In this document: positions 1-6,568 of the stretch, one piece after another | Numbering within the stretch: the first letter of the stretch is position 1 | Layout of the letters: each line of letters begins with the position of its first letter | Assembly (NCBI GenBank): GCA_002449305.1 | Contig: DKDI01000026.1 | Location: 1 to 11,074, forward strand | Length of the DNA: 11,074 nt | Direction of reading: 5' to 3' | Source: Treponema sp. UBA6852 | GTDB taxonomy: Bacteria; Spirochaetota; Spirochaetia; Treponematales; Treponemataceae | Notes under the pieces: model-generated | What the model saw: only the letters and a program-made list of their open reading frames with translations | Database searches by the model: none | Told to the model about the DNA's origin: nothing | Position numbers and translations under genes: made by a program

Positions 1-1
1 C

Positions 2-478
2 TCTGTCGAGCACGACTTCAGCGTCCAGGACGGATACTTCACAACGTGCCATCTTAAAAGAAACTTCTGCGGAGTAAGCAGCAACAGAAGCATAAGCGAA
101 ATCGACAGGGAACGGATAGACAGCCGGAGTGCAAACACACAGGAAGCAAAACCAGTTGCAGTTTCAGAGGACAGAAGTCAGGCGGAAACGCAGACCGACA
201 CAGAAGAAAGCAACGTAGAAGAAAAGAACCCATCAATCGTAAACCCGCGCTGGGAAGATATAAGCGGCAGGACAATAACAAAAGCCCTGATCGGCGATGA
301 GGTTTATCTTTGCGCCGATGTAACAGACATTGCAGACGGAGCGACAGCAAAAATCAGGATTGCAGAGAAAGACGACGATGGCAACGATGATTTTGTCGCG
401 GATCTGAGCAATGTGCATCTGTCTATTCCCAAACATTGCAATTTTCCTATAATATCAGTATATTTTAGGCATACATGA
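2..478 (+). CDS. C-terminal part of a phage late control D / VgrG-like spike protein, 5' end outside the window, probably truncated
   Basis: An open frame runs from the left edge (first full codon at base 2) to TGA at 476-478, about 158 codons. The first ~25 residues (SVEHDFSVQDGYFTT, then KRN) look like the end of the phage late control D / VgrG family, where such a strand closes the base of a contractile spike. An acidic, Gln/Ser/Thr-rich linker follows. Codons ~88-136 contain VGDEVYL-like and DIADGA motifs and KDDDGNDDFVADL, which I associate with domains attached to contractile-injection proteins. That domain normally continues past VADLS. Here it gives way to about 20 unrelated residues, and DNA composition shifts near base ~410-430 from GC-richer with many ACA/AGC/ATC codons to AT-rich. 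The suf promoter lies inside this tail. I infer a truncated or decayed accessory gene. The family call comes from motif memory only. Confidence 0.45.
   Translation, partial: SVEHDFSVQDGYFTTCHLKRNFCGVSSNRSISEIDRERIDSRSANTQEAKPVAVSEDRSQAETQTDTEESNVEEKNPSIVNPRWEDISGRTITKALIGDEVYLCADVTDIADGATAKIRIAEKDDDGNDDFVADLSNVHLSIPKHCNFPIISVYFRHT
436..464 (+). promoter_or_regulatory. Probable sigma-70 type promoter of the suf operon
   Basis: TTGCAA (436-441) and TATATT (459-464) are separated by 17 bp, about 70 bp before the sufC start. A second -10-like TATAAT sits at 448-453 but has no good -35 at the right distance. The -10 region is also half of a short inverted repeat, AATAT-cagt-ATATT (451-464), which could be an operator. 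The promoter overlaps the tail of the upstream open frame, so that tail is probably not under coding constraint. Confidence 0.5.
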
Positions 479-533
479 GAACTTTTTAGAACTTTTGTTT
501 AAAAAGCCTACTACATTTAAAATGAGGAACTTT

Positions 534-1373
534 ATGGCAGAACCGCTGCTTTCAATTCAAGATTTGTGCACATCTGTTGGCGAAAAACAGATTCTTAAAA
601 ATATTTCATTGGACGTTGCTCCCGGAGAAATCCATGTTCTTATGGGACCGAACGGAGCTGGAAAATCAACTTTGGGCTATACTTTGATGGGAAGCCCTGA
701 ATATTCTGTAACCGGCGGAAAAATTATCTTTAACGGGCAGGACATCACATCTGATTCCGCAGACAAAAGGGCAAAGTCAGGCATTTTTCTTAGCTTTCAG
801 GAACCGCTTGAAGTTCCGGGTGTTTCGCTTGAATCGTTTATCCGTTCTTCCATGCAGCAGGTTACAGGCCAGAAGGTAAAACTCATGCAGTTTAGCCGCG
901 AACTTGAAAAAAACATGGATCTGCTAAAAATGGATCACAGCTATGCTTCGCGCGATTTGAACGTTGGATTCAGCGGTGGAGAAAAAAAGAAGAGCGAAAT
1001 TTTGCAGCTTTTGATGCTTAAGCCTAAGCTTGCCATTCTTGATGAAACAGACTCTGGACTTGATGTTGATGCCTGCCGCATTGTTTCCGAGGGAATAAAA
1101 AAATATATGGAAGCTTCCGGCGGCTCTTTGATTGTAATAACCCATTCAACTAGAATTCTTGAAAATCTTTCCGTGGACAAAACTAATATTATTGTAAAAG
1201 GCCAGCTTGTTCATACTGGAGACGGAAGCCTTGTTCAGAAGATAAACGAGGAAGGATTTGACGGCTTTATTCCGCAGGAAATAAAAGATGCCGAGCGCAA
1301 GGAACAGCTTGCCGCCGCTGCAAAAGCCGCAATGGACGCTGTAAAGATGAACGCTACCAACGGTGGACTTTAA
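534..1373 (+). CDS. sufC: SufC, ATPase of the SUF Fe-S cluster scaffold
   Basis: This 279-residue ABC-type ATPase works in the cytoplasm, not in transport. It powers the SufB-SufC-SufD scaffold on which Fe-S clusters are built. Visible motifs are Walker A GPNGAGKST (residues 38-46), Q-loop Gln89 in LSFQEP, signature FSGGE (146-150) followed by the SufC-typical KKKSEILQ, Walker B LAILDE (166-171) with Glu171, TDSGLDVDA after it, and H-loop His204. The frame is open upstream to a TTG at 495 and also has ATG at 522. ATG 534 is preferred because GAGGAA (524-529) lies just before it and the protein then begins like other SufC proteins. An Ala/Lys-rich tail of roughly 20-30 residues makes it longer than the usual ~250-260. 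It is the first gene of the operon, 15 bp before sufB. Confidence 0.95.
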   Translation: MAEPLLSIQDLCTSVGEKQILKNISLDVAPGEIHVLMGPNGAGKSTLGYTLMGSPEYSVTGGKIIFNGQDITSDSADKRAKSGIFLSFQEPLEVPGVSLESFIRSSMQQVTGQKVKLMQFSRELEKNMDLLKMDHSYASRDLNVGFSGGEKKKSEILQLLMLKPKLAILDETDSGLDVDACRIVSEGIKKYMEASGGSLIVITHSTRILENLSVDKTNIIVKGQLVHTGDGSLVQKINEEGFDGFIPQEIKDAERKEQLAAAAKAAMDAVKMNATNGGL

Positions 1374-1388
1374 TCAGGAAAATTGTTT

Positions 1389-2804
1389 ATGGGCGAAGAA
1401 AAAACAAAAGTTTCAGATATTGACCGTTCTCTTTATGACTTTCGCTACGAGGAAAGCGACAAGGACTTTTATAAAATACGCGCAGGTCTTGACGATTCGA
1501 TTGTCCAAAAGCTAAGCGAAGAAAAAAGCGACCCTGAATGGATGAAAGAGTTCCGCTTAAAGAGCCTTCATTTGTTCAATGAGATAAATGAGCCTGACTG
1601 GGGACCTGACATCCGCGATTTGGACATTCAAAAAATCGTAACTTACGTAAAGCCTAAGACTGAAATGGCTGCAAAGTGGGCTGATGTTCCAAAAGATATA
1701 AAAGATACTTTTGAAAAGCTTGGAATTCCAGAAGCGGAGCGTGAAAGCCTTGCCGGAGTGGGAGCGCAGTACGACAGCGAAGTTGTTTACCACAATGTTA
1801 TAAAGGAAGTTGCGGAGCAGGGCGTAATCTACACTGATTTTGAGTCTGCTTTAAAAAGCGAAGAATGGGGCAAAATGGTAAAGGAATATTTTATGCACCT
1901 TGTTCCTCCGTCTGACCATAAATTTGCGGCTCTTCATGGTGCTGTTTGGAGTGGCGGAAGCTTTGTCTATGTTCCAAAAAATGTAAAGGTAAAAATTCCT
2001 TTGCAGTCATATTTCAGGCTGAATGCGGCTGGAGCTGGCCAGTTTGAGCATACATTGATTATTGTGGATGAAGGCGCGGACTTGCACTTTATAGAAGGCT
2101 GTTCCGCTCCAAAGTACAATGTTGCGAATCTTCATGCAGGCTGCGTTGAGCTTTATGTAAAGAAAAATGCCCGGCTGCGCTATTCAACAATTGAAAACTG
2201 GTCAAAGAATATGTACAACTTGAATACCAAGCGCGCCATTGTTGAGGAAAACGGACGTATGGAATGGGTTTCCGGTAGCTTTGGAAGCCACATTTCATAT
2301 TTGTATCCGACTACAATTTTAAAGGGCGACAATTCAAGCGTTGAATTTACTGGAATAACTTTTGCAGGCAAAGGACAGAATCTTGATACCGGCGCAAAGA
2401 TGGTTCACATTGGAAAAAACACTTCGACTGTAATAAACACCAAGTCCATTTCAAAAGGCGGCGGAGAGTGCACTTACAGAAGTTCTATTGTCGTGAACAA
2501 AGGCGCAAAAAACTCAAAGGCGAGCGTTGACTGCTCTTCGCTTATGCTTGATGACGAAAGCCGCAGCGACACAGTTCCTGCAATGAATGTAATGACAGAT
2601 GACTGCGACATCGGGCACGAAGCAAAGATTGGCCGTATTTCCAACAAGGCGATTTTTTATCTTATGAGCCGCGGAATCAGCGAGGAAGATGCAAGGGCAA
2701 TGATTGTTTCAGGCTTTGCGAATCCTGTAAGCAAGGAACTTCCGCTTGAGTATGCAGTTGAAATGAACAATTTGATTCAGCTTGAAATGAAAGGCAGCAT
2801 GTAA
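1389..2804 (+). CDS. sufB: SufB, Fe-S cluster scaffold subunit
   Basis: This 471-residue protein is the core scaffold subunit that accepts sulfur and, with SufD and SufC, assembles the nascent Fe-S cluster. The C-terminal block is highly typical of the family (SRSDTVPAMN, HEAKIGRIS, FYLMSRGISEEDA, ELPLEYAVEMN) and is closer to Firmicutes-type SufB than to the enterobacterial form. Cys382 (VDCSSLML) aligns by spacing with the essential Cys405 of E. coli SufB. Cys238 in the GCSAPKY motif probably matches Cys254. His410-Glu411 match the conserved His-Glu near the cluster site, while the residue before them is Gly instead of the Glu found in E. coli. ATG 1389 is chosen over an in-frame TTG at 1383 because AGGAA (1376-1380) is 8 bp upstream. 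The gene is tightly spaced between sufC and sufD. Confidence 0.96.
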   Translation: MGEEKTKVSDIDRSLYDFRYEESDKDFYKIRAGLDDSIVQKLSEEKSDPEWMKEFRLKSLHLFNEINEPDWGPDIRDLDIQKIVTYVKPKTEMAAKWADVPKDIKDTFEKLGIPEAERESLAGVGAQYDSEVVYHNVIKEVAEQGVIYTDFESALKSEEWGKMVKEYFMHLVPPSDHKFAALHGAVWSGGSFVYVPKNVKVKIPLQSYFRLNAAGAGQFEHTLIIVDEGADLHFIEGCSAPKYNVANLHAGCVELYVKKNARLRYSTIENWSKNMYNLNTKRAIVEENGRMEWVSGSFGSHISYLYPTTILKGDNSSVEFTGITFAGKGQNLDTGAKMVHIGKNTSTVINTKSISKGGGECTYRSSIVVNKGAKNSKASVDCSSLMLDDESRSDTVPAMNVMTDDCDIGHEAKIGRISNKAIFYLMSRGISEEDARAMIVSGFANPVSKELPLEYAVEMNNLIQLEMKGSM

Positions 2805-2815
2805 GGGGCTAGTGA

Positions 2816-3868
2816 ATGGAAAATTTTGAAATAGACGTAAATCAGTTTCCGAGCCTCACTTGGAATTTTCTGAATATAAATATGGCTCGCCTTGAGTTTA
2901 GCAGTGAATTTAAGTCTTGTGGTGCAGTTTCCGGCGCAAAAGAAATTGAAAATTCTGCTTTATATGATTCAATAAAAACCGGGCTTGGAGAAGGCTTTGA
3001 TAAGAAGTTTGATTCTCTTTTGCAGAAAAACGGAATAAAGACTTTGCTTTTTACGGCGGAATCCAAAAATCAGGTTCAAAAAATTGAGTTTTTTGCGCAG
3101 GAAAACGAAGCTTCTGTTTGCGATATTGTAATCCAGGCAAAGGAAAACGCGCAGGCTTCTTATATTTTTGTCTATAAAAGTGAAGCGGACATTTTGAATG
3201 CTCAGCTTGGAGTTAGAATCCGTGTTCTTGCACAGGAAAATTCGCACGTGCATATTTGCTGCGTGAACTTACTTGGAAAAAACGTTGTGCATTTTAATTC
3301 AATTGGTTCAAAGTGTAATGACAATGCGGCTATAGAAATCACAGAGCTTGAGCTTGGCGCAAACAAAACGTTCAGCGGAACTTTTAACAGTCTTGAAGGG
3401 TATAAGAGCCGTTTCTTGGGAAGAGCAGCTTATGTTGTAAAAGGCGAATCTTTTCTTGACATGAACCAGGTTGCGCTTCAGACTGGAAAATACAGTGAAA
3501 GCCGTTTTTCTGTAGACGGAGTTTTGCTTGAAAATGCTAAAAAAACTTGGAGAGGCACAATCGGCTTTAAGAAAGGCTGCGCAGATTCTGTGGGAGACGA
3601 GCAGGAGGATGTTCTTTTGCTTAGCCCGGATGTTGTGAACAAAAGCCTTCCTGTTATTCTTTGCGATGAAGAAGCTGTTGAAGGCCGCCACGGATGTTCA
3701 ATTGGCAAAGTTGACATGGAAAAACTTTTCTATATGCAGAGCCGCGGAGTTGACGAAAAGACTGCGAGAGAGCTTTTGACAAAGGCAAAGGTTTCAAAGG
3801 TTTCACGGTTTATTCCTGATGAAAGCCTTGTGGAAGAAATCAATTCTTTTGTTGAAGCGATTATATAA
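2816..3868 (+). CDS. sufD: SufD, partner subunit of the SufBCD scaffold
   Basis: This 350-residue SufB paralogue forms the SufB-SufD heterodimer that is clamped by SufC. The family signature is at the C-terminus: GRHGCSIGKVD (290-300) followed by LFYMQSRGVDEKTAREL. His292 corresponds to the conserved His360 of E. coli SufD, which helps hold the nascent cluster at the SufB-SufD interface. The middle is rich in short beta-strand-like stretches, as expected for the beta-helix core. It is shorter than E. coli SufD (423 residues), mostly because the N-terminal helical region is reduced. The start at ATG 2816 has AAGGGG 7 bp upstream, overlapping the sufB stop. It lies 11 bp after sufB and 10 bp before sufS, so co-transcription is very likely. 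Confidence 0.92.
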   Translation: MENFEIDVNQFPSLTWNFLNINMARLEFSSEFKSCGAVSGAKEIENSALYDSIKTGLGEGFDKKFDSLLQKNGIKTLLFTAESKNQVQKIEFFAQENEASVCDIVIQAKENAQASYIFVYKSEADILNAQLGVRIRVLAQENSHVHICCVNLLGKNVVHFNSIGSKCNDNAAIEITELELGANKTFSGTFNSLEGYKSRFLGRAAYVVKGESFLDMNQVALQTGKYSESRFSVDGVLLENAKKTWRGTIGFKKGCADSVGDEQEDVLLLSPDVVNKSLPVILCDEEAVEGRHGCSIGKVDMEKLFYMQSRGVDEKTARELLTKAKVSKVSRFIPDESLVEEINSFVEAII

Positions 3869-3878
3869 CGAGGAAACT

Positions 3879-5123
3879 ATGTTCAGTGCACAAGAAATAC
3901 GCAGCGATTTTAAGATATTCAGCCAGCCAGAAAACGAAGGGCTTATTTACTTGGACAGCGCGGCTACAACTCATAGGCCGGAATGTGTAATTCAGGCGGA
4001 AGCTGACTTTTACAGAAAAAACAACGCCAATCCTTTGCGCGGACTTTACGCTTTGAGCATAAGGGCAACTGATGACTATGAAAACGCAAGATCTTTTGTT
4101 GCAAAATTCCTTAATGCTAGCGAGCCTGCGGAAATTATTTTTACGCGCAATGCTTCTGAAAGCCTGAATCTTGTTGCATACACTCTTGGTCTTTCTGAAG
4201 TTCAGTCTGGGGACGAAATTGTTGTAAGCTGCATGGAGCATCATTCGAATATTCTTCCGTGGCAGATGGTCTGCAATGCAAAAGGCGCGAAACTTGTGTG
4301 GCTTGAGTGCGATTCTTCCGCAGAAATTTCGGAGCAGGAAATAAAAGCTAAAATAAATTCCAAGACAAAAATTGTTGCGGTTGCGCAGGTTAGCAATGTC
4401 TTTGGAATAACAAATCCTATAGAAAAAATCGCAAGCTATGCTCATGAAGTTGGAAACGGCGGAAAGGGGGCTTACGTTGTTGTGGATGGAGCTCAGAGCG
4501 CGCCTCATAAAAAAATCGATGTGCAGGCATTGGACGTGGACTTTTTTGCTTTTTCGGGGCATAAGCTTTGTGCTCCTATGGGAATTGGCGCTCTTTATGG
4601 TAAAAAACAGCTGCTTGAAAAACTTCCGCCTTTTTTGCGCGGCGGAGAAATGATTGAATATGTTACCCGCGAGACTGCGACTTTTGCAGAAGTTCCGCAT
4701 AAATTTGAAGCCGGAACTGTAAACGCTGGTGGAGCTGTTGCGCTTGCAAAGGCGATAGAATATATTCAGGAAATCGGGCTTGATAATATAGAAAAAAACG
4801 ACGATTCTCTTGCCCAGACGATGATTGAGGGAATGAAAAAAATTCCTTATCTTCACATAATCGGGAACGATGACTATAAAAAGCATTGCGGAATTGTTAC
4901 TTTTACCATTGACGGCGTGCATCCGCATGATATTGCTTCTATTCTTGATACAGAAAAAATTGCGGTCAGGGCAGGACATCATTGCGCCCAGCCTTTGATG
5001 CAGAAACTTGGAGTAGGCTCAACTGCGCGCGCAAGCTGCTACTTTTACAATACACAGCAAGAAGTTGAAATTTTTCTTGAAAAACTAAAGCTTGTCCGCT
5101 GCTGGATGGGATTTAAAGAATAA
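3879..5123 (+). CDS. sufS: SufS, class II cysteine desulfurase
   Basis: This 414-residue PLP enzyme converts cysteine to alanine and holds the released sulfur as a persulfide for Fe-S assembly. Sequence landmarks are LDSAATTHRP (25-34), MEHHSNILPW with His121 stacking on PLP, Asp203 and Gln206 in VVDGAQSAPH, the PLP-binding Lys229 in SGHKL, RGGEMI (254-259), and catalytic Cys369 in RAGHHCAQP. The cysteine sits in the short, group II (SufS/CsdA) setting and not in the long IscS loop. The frame extends upstream into sufD, but ATG 3879 has GAGGAA just before it and gives the usual N-terminus. A SufU follows 26 bp downstream, so sulfur is expected to pass from Cys369 to SufU and not to SufE. Confidence 0.96.
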   Translation: MFSAQEIRSDFKIFSQPENEGLIYLDSAATTHRPECVIQAEADFYRKNNANPLRGLYALSIRATDDYENARSFVAKFLNASEPAEIIFTRNASESLNLVAYTLGLSEVQSGDEIVVSCMEHHSNILPWQMVCNAKGAKLVWLECDSSAEISEQEIKAKINSKTKIVAVAQVSNVFGITNPIEKIASYAHEVGNGGKGAYVVVDGAQSAPHKKIDVQALDVDFFAFSGHKLCAPMGIGALYGKKQLLEKLPPFLRGGEMIEYVTRETATFAEVPHKFEAGTVNAGGAVALAKAIEYIQEIGLDNIEKNDDSLAQTMIEGMKKIPYLHIIGNDDYKKHCGIVTFTIDGVHPHDIASILDTEKIAVRAGHHCAQPLMQKLGVGSTARASCYFYNTQQEVEIFLEKLKLVRCWMGFKE

Positions 5124-5149
5124 AGGCAATTAAAAACTGAGGTATTAAC

Positions 5150-5623
5150 ATGGATTTGAAATCGCTTTATCAGGAAATTCTTAACGAGCATAATTTGAAC
5201 CCGACTCACAAGGGCGTTATGGAAAATCCTACATTTACATTGCAAGGCGTGAATCCTAGCTGCGGAGACAATATTTATCTTCAGCTCAAAATTGATGATA
5301 ACGGAATAATTTCAGAAGGAAGCTTTAACGGCTCTGGATGCGCTGTAAGCCAGGCTTCTGTAGACATGATGCTTGATGACATAATTGGAAAGCCAAAGAA
5401 TGAAGCCTTGCGCCTTGCTTCACTTTTTATGGACATGATTTACGGCAAGATTGAAGATGACAGTGCTTTGGAAGAACTTGATGAAGCTGCAAGCCTAAAA
5501 AATATCAGTAAAATGCCTGCACGCGTAAAGTGCGCAGTTCTTGGCTGGCACACAATGGAAGAAATGCTTAAAAACGGAAAAACAGCCGGGCAGGGAAGTG
5601 TGGAGCACTGCACAACAGAATAA
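5150..5623 (+). CDS. sufU: SufU, zinc-dependent sulfurtransferase partner of SufS
   Basis: This 157-residue protein is of the SufU type and not IscU. It takes persulfide sulfur from SufS and passes it to the SufBCD scaffold. The expected zinc ligands are all present: Cys38 and Asp40 in NPSCGD, Cys64 in GSGCAVS, and Cys128 in RVKCAVLGW. The ~18-20 residue insertion that separates SufU from IscU is visible between residues ~98 and 122, and the IscU-specific LPPVK chaperone motif is absent. GAGG (5139-5142) is 7 bp before ATG 5150. It is the last gene of the suf operon. Only 11 bp separate its stop from the stop of the convergent toxin gene, and I see no clear terminator there. Confidence 0.94.
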   Translation: MDLKSLYQEILNEHNLNPTHKGVMENPTFTLQGVNPSCGDNIYLQLKIDDNGIISEGSFNGSGCAVSQASVDMMLDDIIGKPKNEALRLASLFMDMIYGKIEDDSALEELDEAASLKNISKMPARVKCAVLGWHTMEEMLKNGKTAGQGSVEHCTTE

Positions 5624-5634
5624 AAGTATTTTGC

Positions 5635-5895
5635 TTAGTTTTTGTAGATTTCTTTTCTATGTCCAATACGTAAAACTGTAACAAGAATTTTTTCATCTTG
5701 AATGTCGCAAATTAATCTGTAGTCTGCGACTCTATATCGCCATAAATGCGATAAATTTCCTACAAGTGCTTTTCCTCGTGAGCGAGGATTTTCAAGGCTT
5801 GCAATTTCATTAAGATAATTTTTTATCTTTATTTGAATTTGCCTGTCAAGTTTTTTAAGTTCCTTTTTTGCACTTGATGTATATTCTATTTTCAA
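5635..5895 (-). CDS. RelE/ParE-superfamily toxin of a type II toxin-antitoxin pair
   Basis: This 86-residue basic protein has the whole RelE/ParE layout: two N-terminal helices (KKELKKLDRQIQIKIKNYL), the GNLSHLWRYRVADYRLIC strand region, and a C-terminal VLRIGHRKEIY. Candidate active-site residues are Arg53, Arg55, Arg60, His79, Arg80 and Tyr84, matching RelE-like ribosome-dependent mRNA endonucleases; the alternative is a ParE-like gyrase poison. The start codon is TTG at 5895-5893, the only possible start because the frame has no internal Met. It overlaps the antitoxin TGA as TTGA, and AAGGAA (plus-strand 5904-5909) lies 8 bp upstream inside the antitoxin gene. Translation is therefore probably coupled and the toxin made at a lower rate. 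Length is normal and nothing looks broken. Confidence 0.88.
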   Translation of the reverse strand: MKIEYTSSAKKELKKLDRQIQIKIKNYLNEIASLENPRSRGKALVGNLSHLWRYRVADYRLICDIQDEKILVTVLRIGHRKEIYKN

Positions 5896-6125
5896 ATTCC
5901 AAGTTCCTTATATACTTCTTCAGCTGGAATTGTCTTTTCTTTTCCGCTTTTTATGTCTTCAAGGATTTTTTCAGAAAGATATATGTCCTCCAAATCTTCA
6001 AGATAATCTTCAAGCAGAAGGTTGTAATAGAAACTTGTTGGTCTGTGGGTTTCTTTTGCAAGAAAGTCCATTCTGCTTTTAAGTTCTGGTGTTGTTCTAA
6101 AAGTTGCGGTTGCGGTCATTGCCAT
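5892..6125 (-). CDS. Ribbon-helix-helix antitoxin (RelB/DinJ-like)
   Basis: This 77-residue protein is encoded directly before the toxin. It begins with a short beta strand (TATATFRT, residues 4-11) and two helices (PELKSRMDFLAKET, then TSFYYNLLLEDYLEDLE), the plan of MetJ/Arc-type ribbon-helix-helix DNA binders. The acidic C-terminal half (about residues 39-77) is expected to wrap the toxin and block it. The start at 6125 has a good ribosome site, AGAGAGG (plus-strand 6133-6139), 7 bp upstream. A second ATG two codons later is possible. It likely represses its own operon through the inverted repeat just upstream. The pair sits between the suf operon and a tRNA cluster with no other mobile-element signs. 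Confidence 0.86.
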   Translation of the reverse strand: MAMTATATFRTTPELKSRMDFLAKETHRPTSFYYNLLLEDYLEDLEDIYLSEKILEDIKSGKEKTIPAEEVYKELGI

Positions 6126-6138
6126 AATTATACCTCTC

Positions 6139-6175
6139 TGTAATACAATGTAATCGATGTATTACAATTTGTCAA
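6139..6175 (-). promoter_or_regulatory. Promoter and autoregulatory operator of the toxin-antitoxin operon
   Basis: Reading the minus strand, TTGACA (6175-6170) and TACATT (6152-6147) are 17 bp apart, a good -35 with a fair -10. A perfect 9-bp inverted repeat, TGTAATACA (6139-6147) and TGTATTACA (6158-6166) with a 10-bp spacer, covers the -10 and part of the spacer. A third TGTAAT hexamer at 6149-6154 lies exactly 10 bp (one helical turn) from the first. Repeated hexamers at helical spacing suit cooperative binding by ribbon-helix-helix dimers, so repression by the antitoxin-toxin complex is the simplest reading. Confidence 0.72.
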
Positions 6176-6228
6176 ATAAACAAAATCTTCAATGGCTAAA
6201 AAAATTCAATAAAAACAATGTTTTGCTA

Positions 6229-6257
6229 TTGACTTTTTTTTTATGACCTTGTATTTT
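6229..6257 (+). promoter_or_regulatory. Promoter of the tRNA-Gln/tRNA-Glu cluster
   Basis: TTGACT (6229-6234) is followed after 17 bp by TATTTT (6252-6257). Transcription would begin about 6264, some 9 bp before the mature 5' end of tRNA-Gln. The spacer is T-rich. Confidence 0.55.
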
Positions 6258-6272
6258 ATATGCACATTGCAT

Positions 6273-6343
6273 TCCCCGATTGTGTAATGGTAGCACTTGA
6301 GATTCTGGTTCTCACTGTGGGGGTTCGAATCCTCCTTGGGGAA
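6273..6343 (+). tRNA. tRNA-Gln, anticodon CTG
   Basis: The 71-nt cloverleaf folds cleanly. Acceptor TCCCCGA pairs with TTGGGGA (one G-T pair), the D stem is GTGT/GCAC with an AATGGTA loop, and the anticodon stem is TGAGA/TCTCA around TTCTGGT, which places CTG at 34-36. The variable loop is CTGT, and the T stem is GGGGG/CCTCC with TTCGAAT. The discriminator is A and no CCA is encoded, so CCA must be added after transcription. It reads CAG codons. Spirochaetes generally make Gln-tRNA by amidation of Glu-tRNA(Gln), which fits its pairing with tRNA-Glu but cannot be shown here. Confidence 0.93.
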
Positions 6344-6347
6344 TATA

Positions 6348-6374
6348 AGCTGGACTGCTAGTCTGGCTTTTTTT
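6348..6374 (+). terminator. Intrinsic terminator between the two tRNA genes
   Basis: AGCTGGACT (6348-6356) pairs with AGTCTGGCT (6360-6368) over 9 bp including two G-T pairs, with a 3-nt loop GCT. Seven T residues (6368-6374) follow. It ends only 5 bp before tRNA-Glu. Confidence 0.75.
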
Positions 6375-6379
6375 GTTTA

Positions 6380-6451
6380 GGTTCCTTCGTCTATCGGCTA
6401 GGACGTGACCCTCTCAAGGTCGAAAGACGGGTTCGATTCCCGTAGGAACCG
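6380..6451 (+). tRNA. tRNA-Glu, anticodon CTC
   Basis: This 72-nt gene has acceptor GGTTCCT/AGGAACC with discriminator G, and the TCGTCTA D-arm start that is characteristic of tRNA-Glu. The anticodon stem is TGACC/GGTCG (one T-G pair) around CTCTCAA, giving anticodon CTC for GAG codons. The T stem is ACGGG/CCCGT with TTCGATT. No CCA is encoded. There is no room for a separate promoter between the preceding terminator and this gene, so it probably depends on readthrough from the tRNA-Gln promoter or on a promoter buried in tRNA-Gln. Confidence 0.94.
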
Positions 6452-6454
6452 TTT

Positions 6455-6482
6455 GCTCCTGTTTTGCGCAGGAGCTTTTTTT
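6455..6482 (+). terminator. Intrinsic terminator after tRNA-Glu
   Basis: GCTCCTG (6455-6461) and CAGGAGC (6469-6475) form a perfect 7-bp stem with a 7-nt loop, followed by seven T residues (6476-6482). It closes the tRNA unit before tyrS. Confidence 0.88.
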
Positions 6483-6568
6483 ATGCATTTTTACTAGAAA
6501 CTCATAGGAAAAAGTGATAGTCTTTTGGAACATATAAAAATCAGTATTCATTTAACTTGGAGTAGGAA

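Noticed and set aside
54..436. Minus-strand frames at 54-350 and 233-436
   Set aside because: Low-complexity Leu/Cys/Arg-rich products with no ribosome sites, opposite the better plus-strand frame with recognisable motifs.
3861..4982. Long minus-strand frame (373 codons) opposite sufS
   Set aside because: It is a shadow of a strongly conserved gene. The product is rich in Phe, Asn, Arg and Ser with no family likeness.
5868..6143. Plus-strand frame antisense to the antitoxin
   Set aside because: The product is Phe/Lys/Cys-rich and featureless; the minus-strand toxin-antitoxin pair explains this DNA fully.
6483..6568. T-box or other tRNA-sensing leader before tyrS
   Set aside because: The gap is only 86 bp and I find neither a T-box sequence nor a specifier hairpin or terminator pair.
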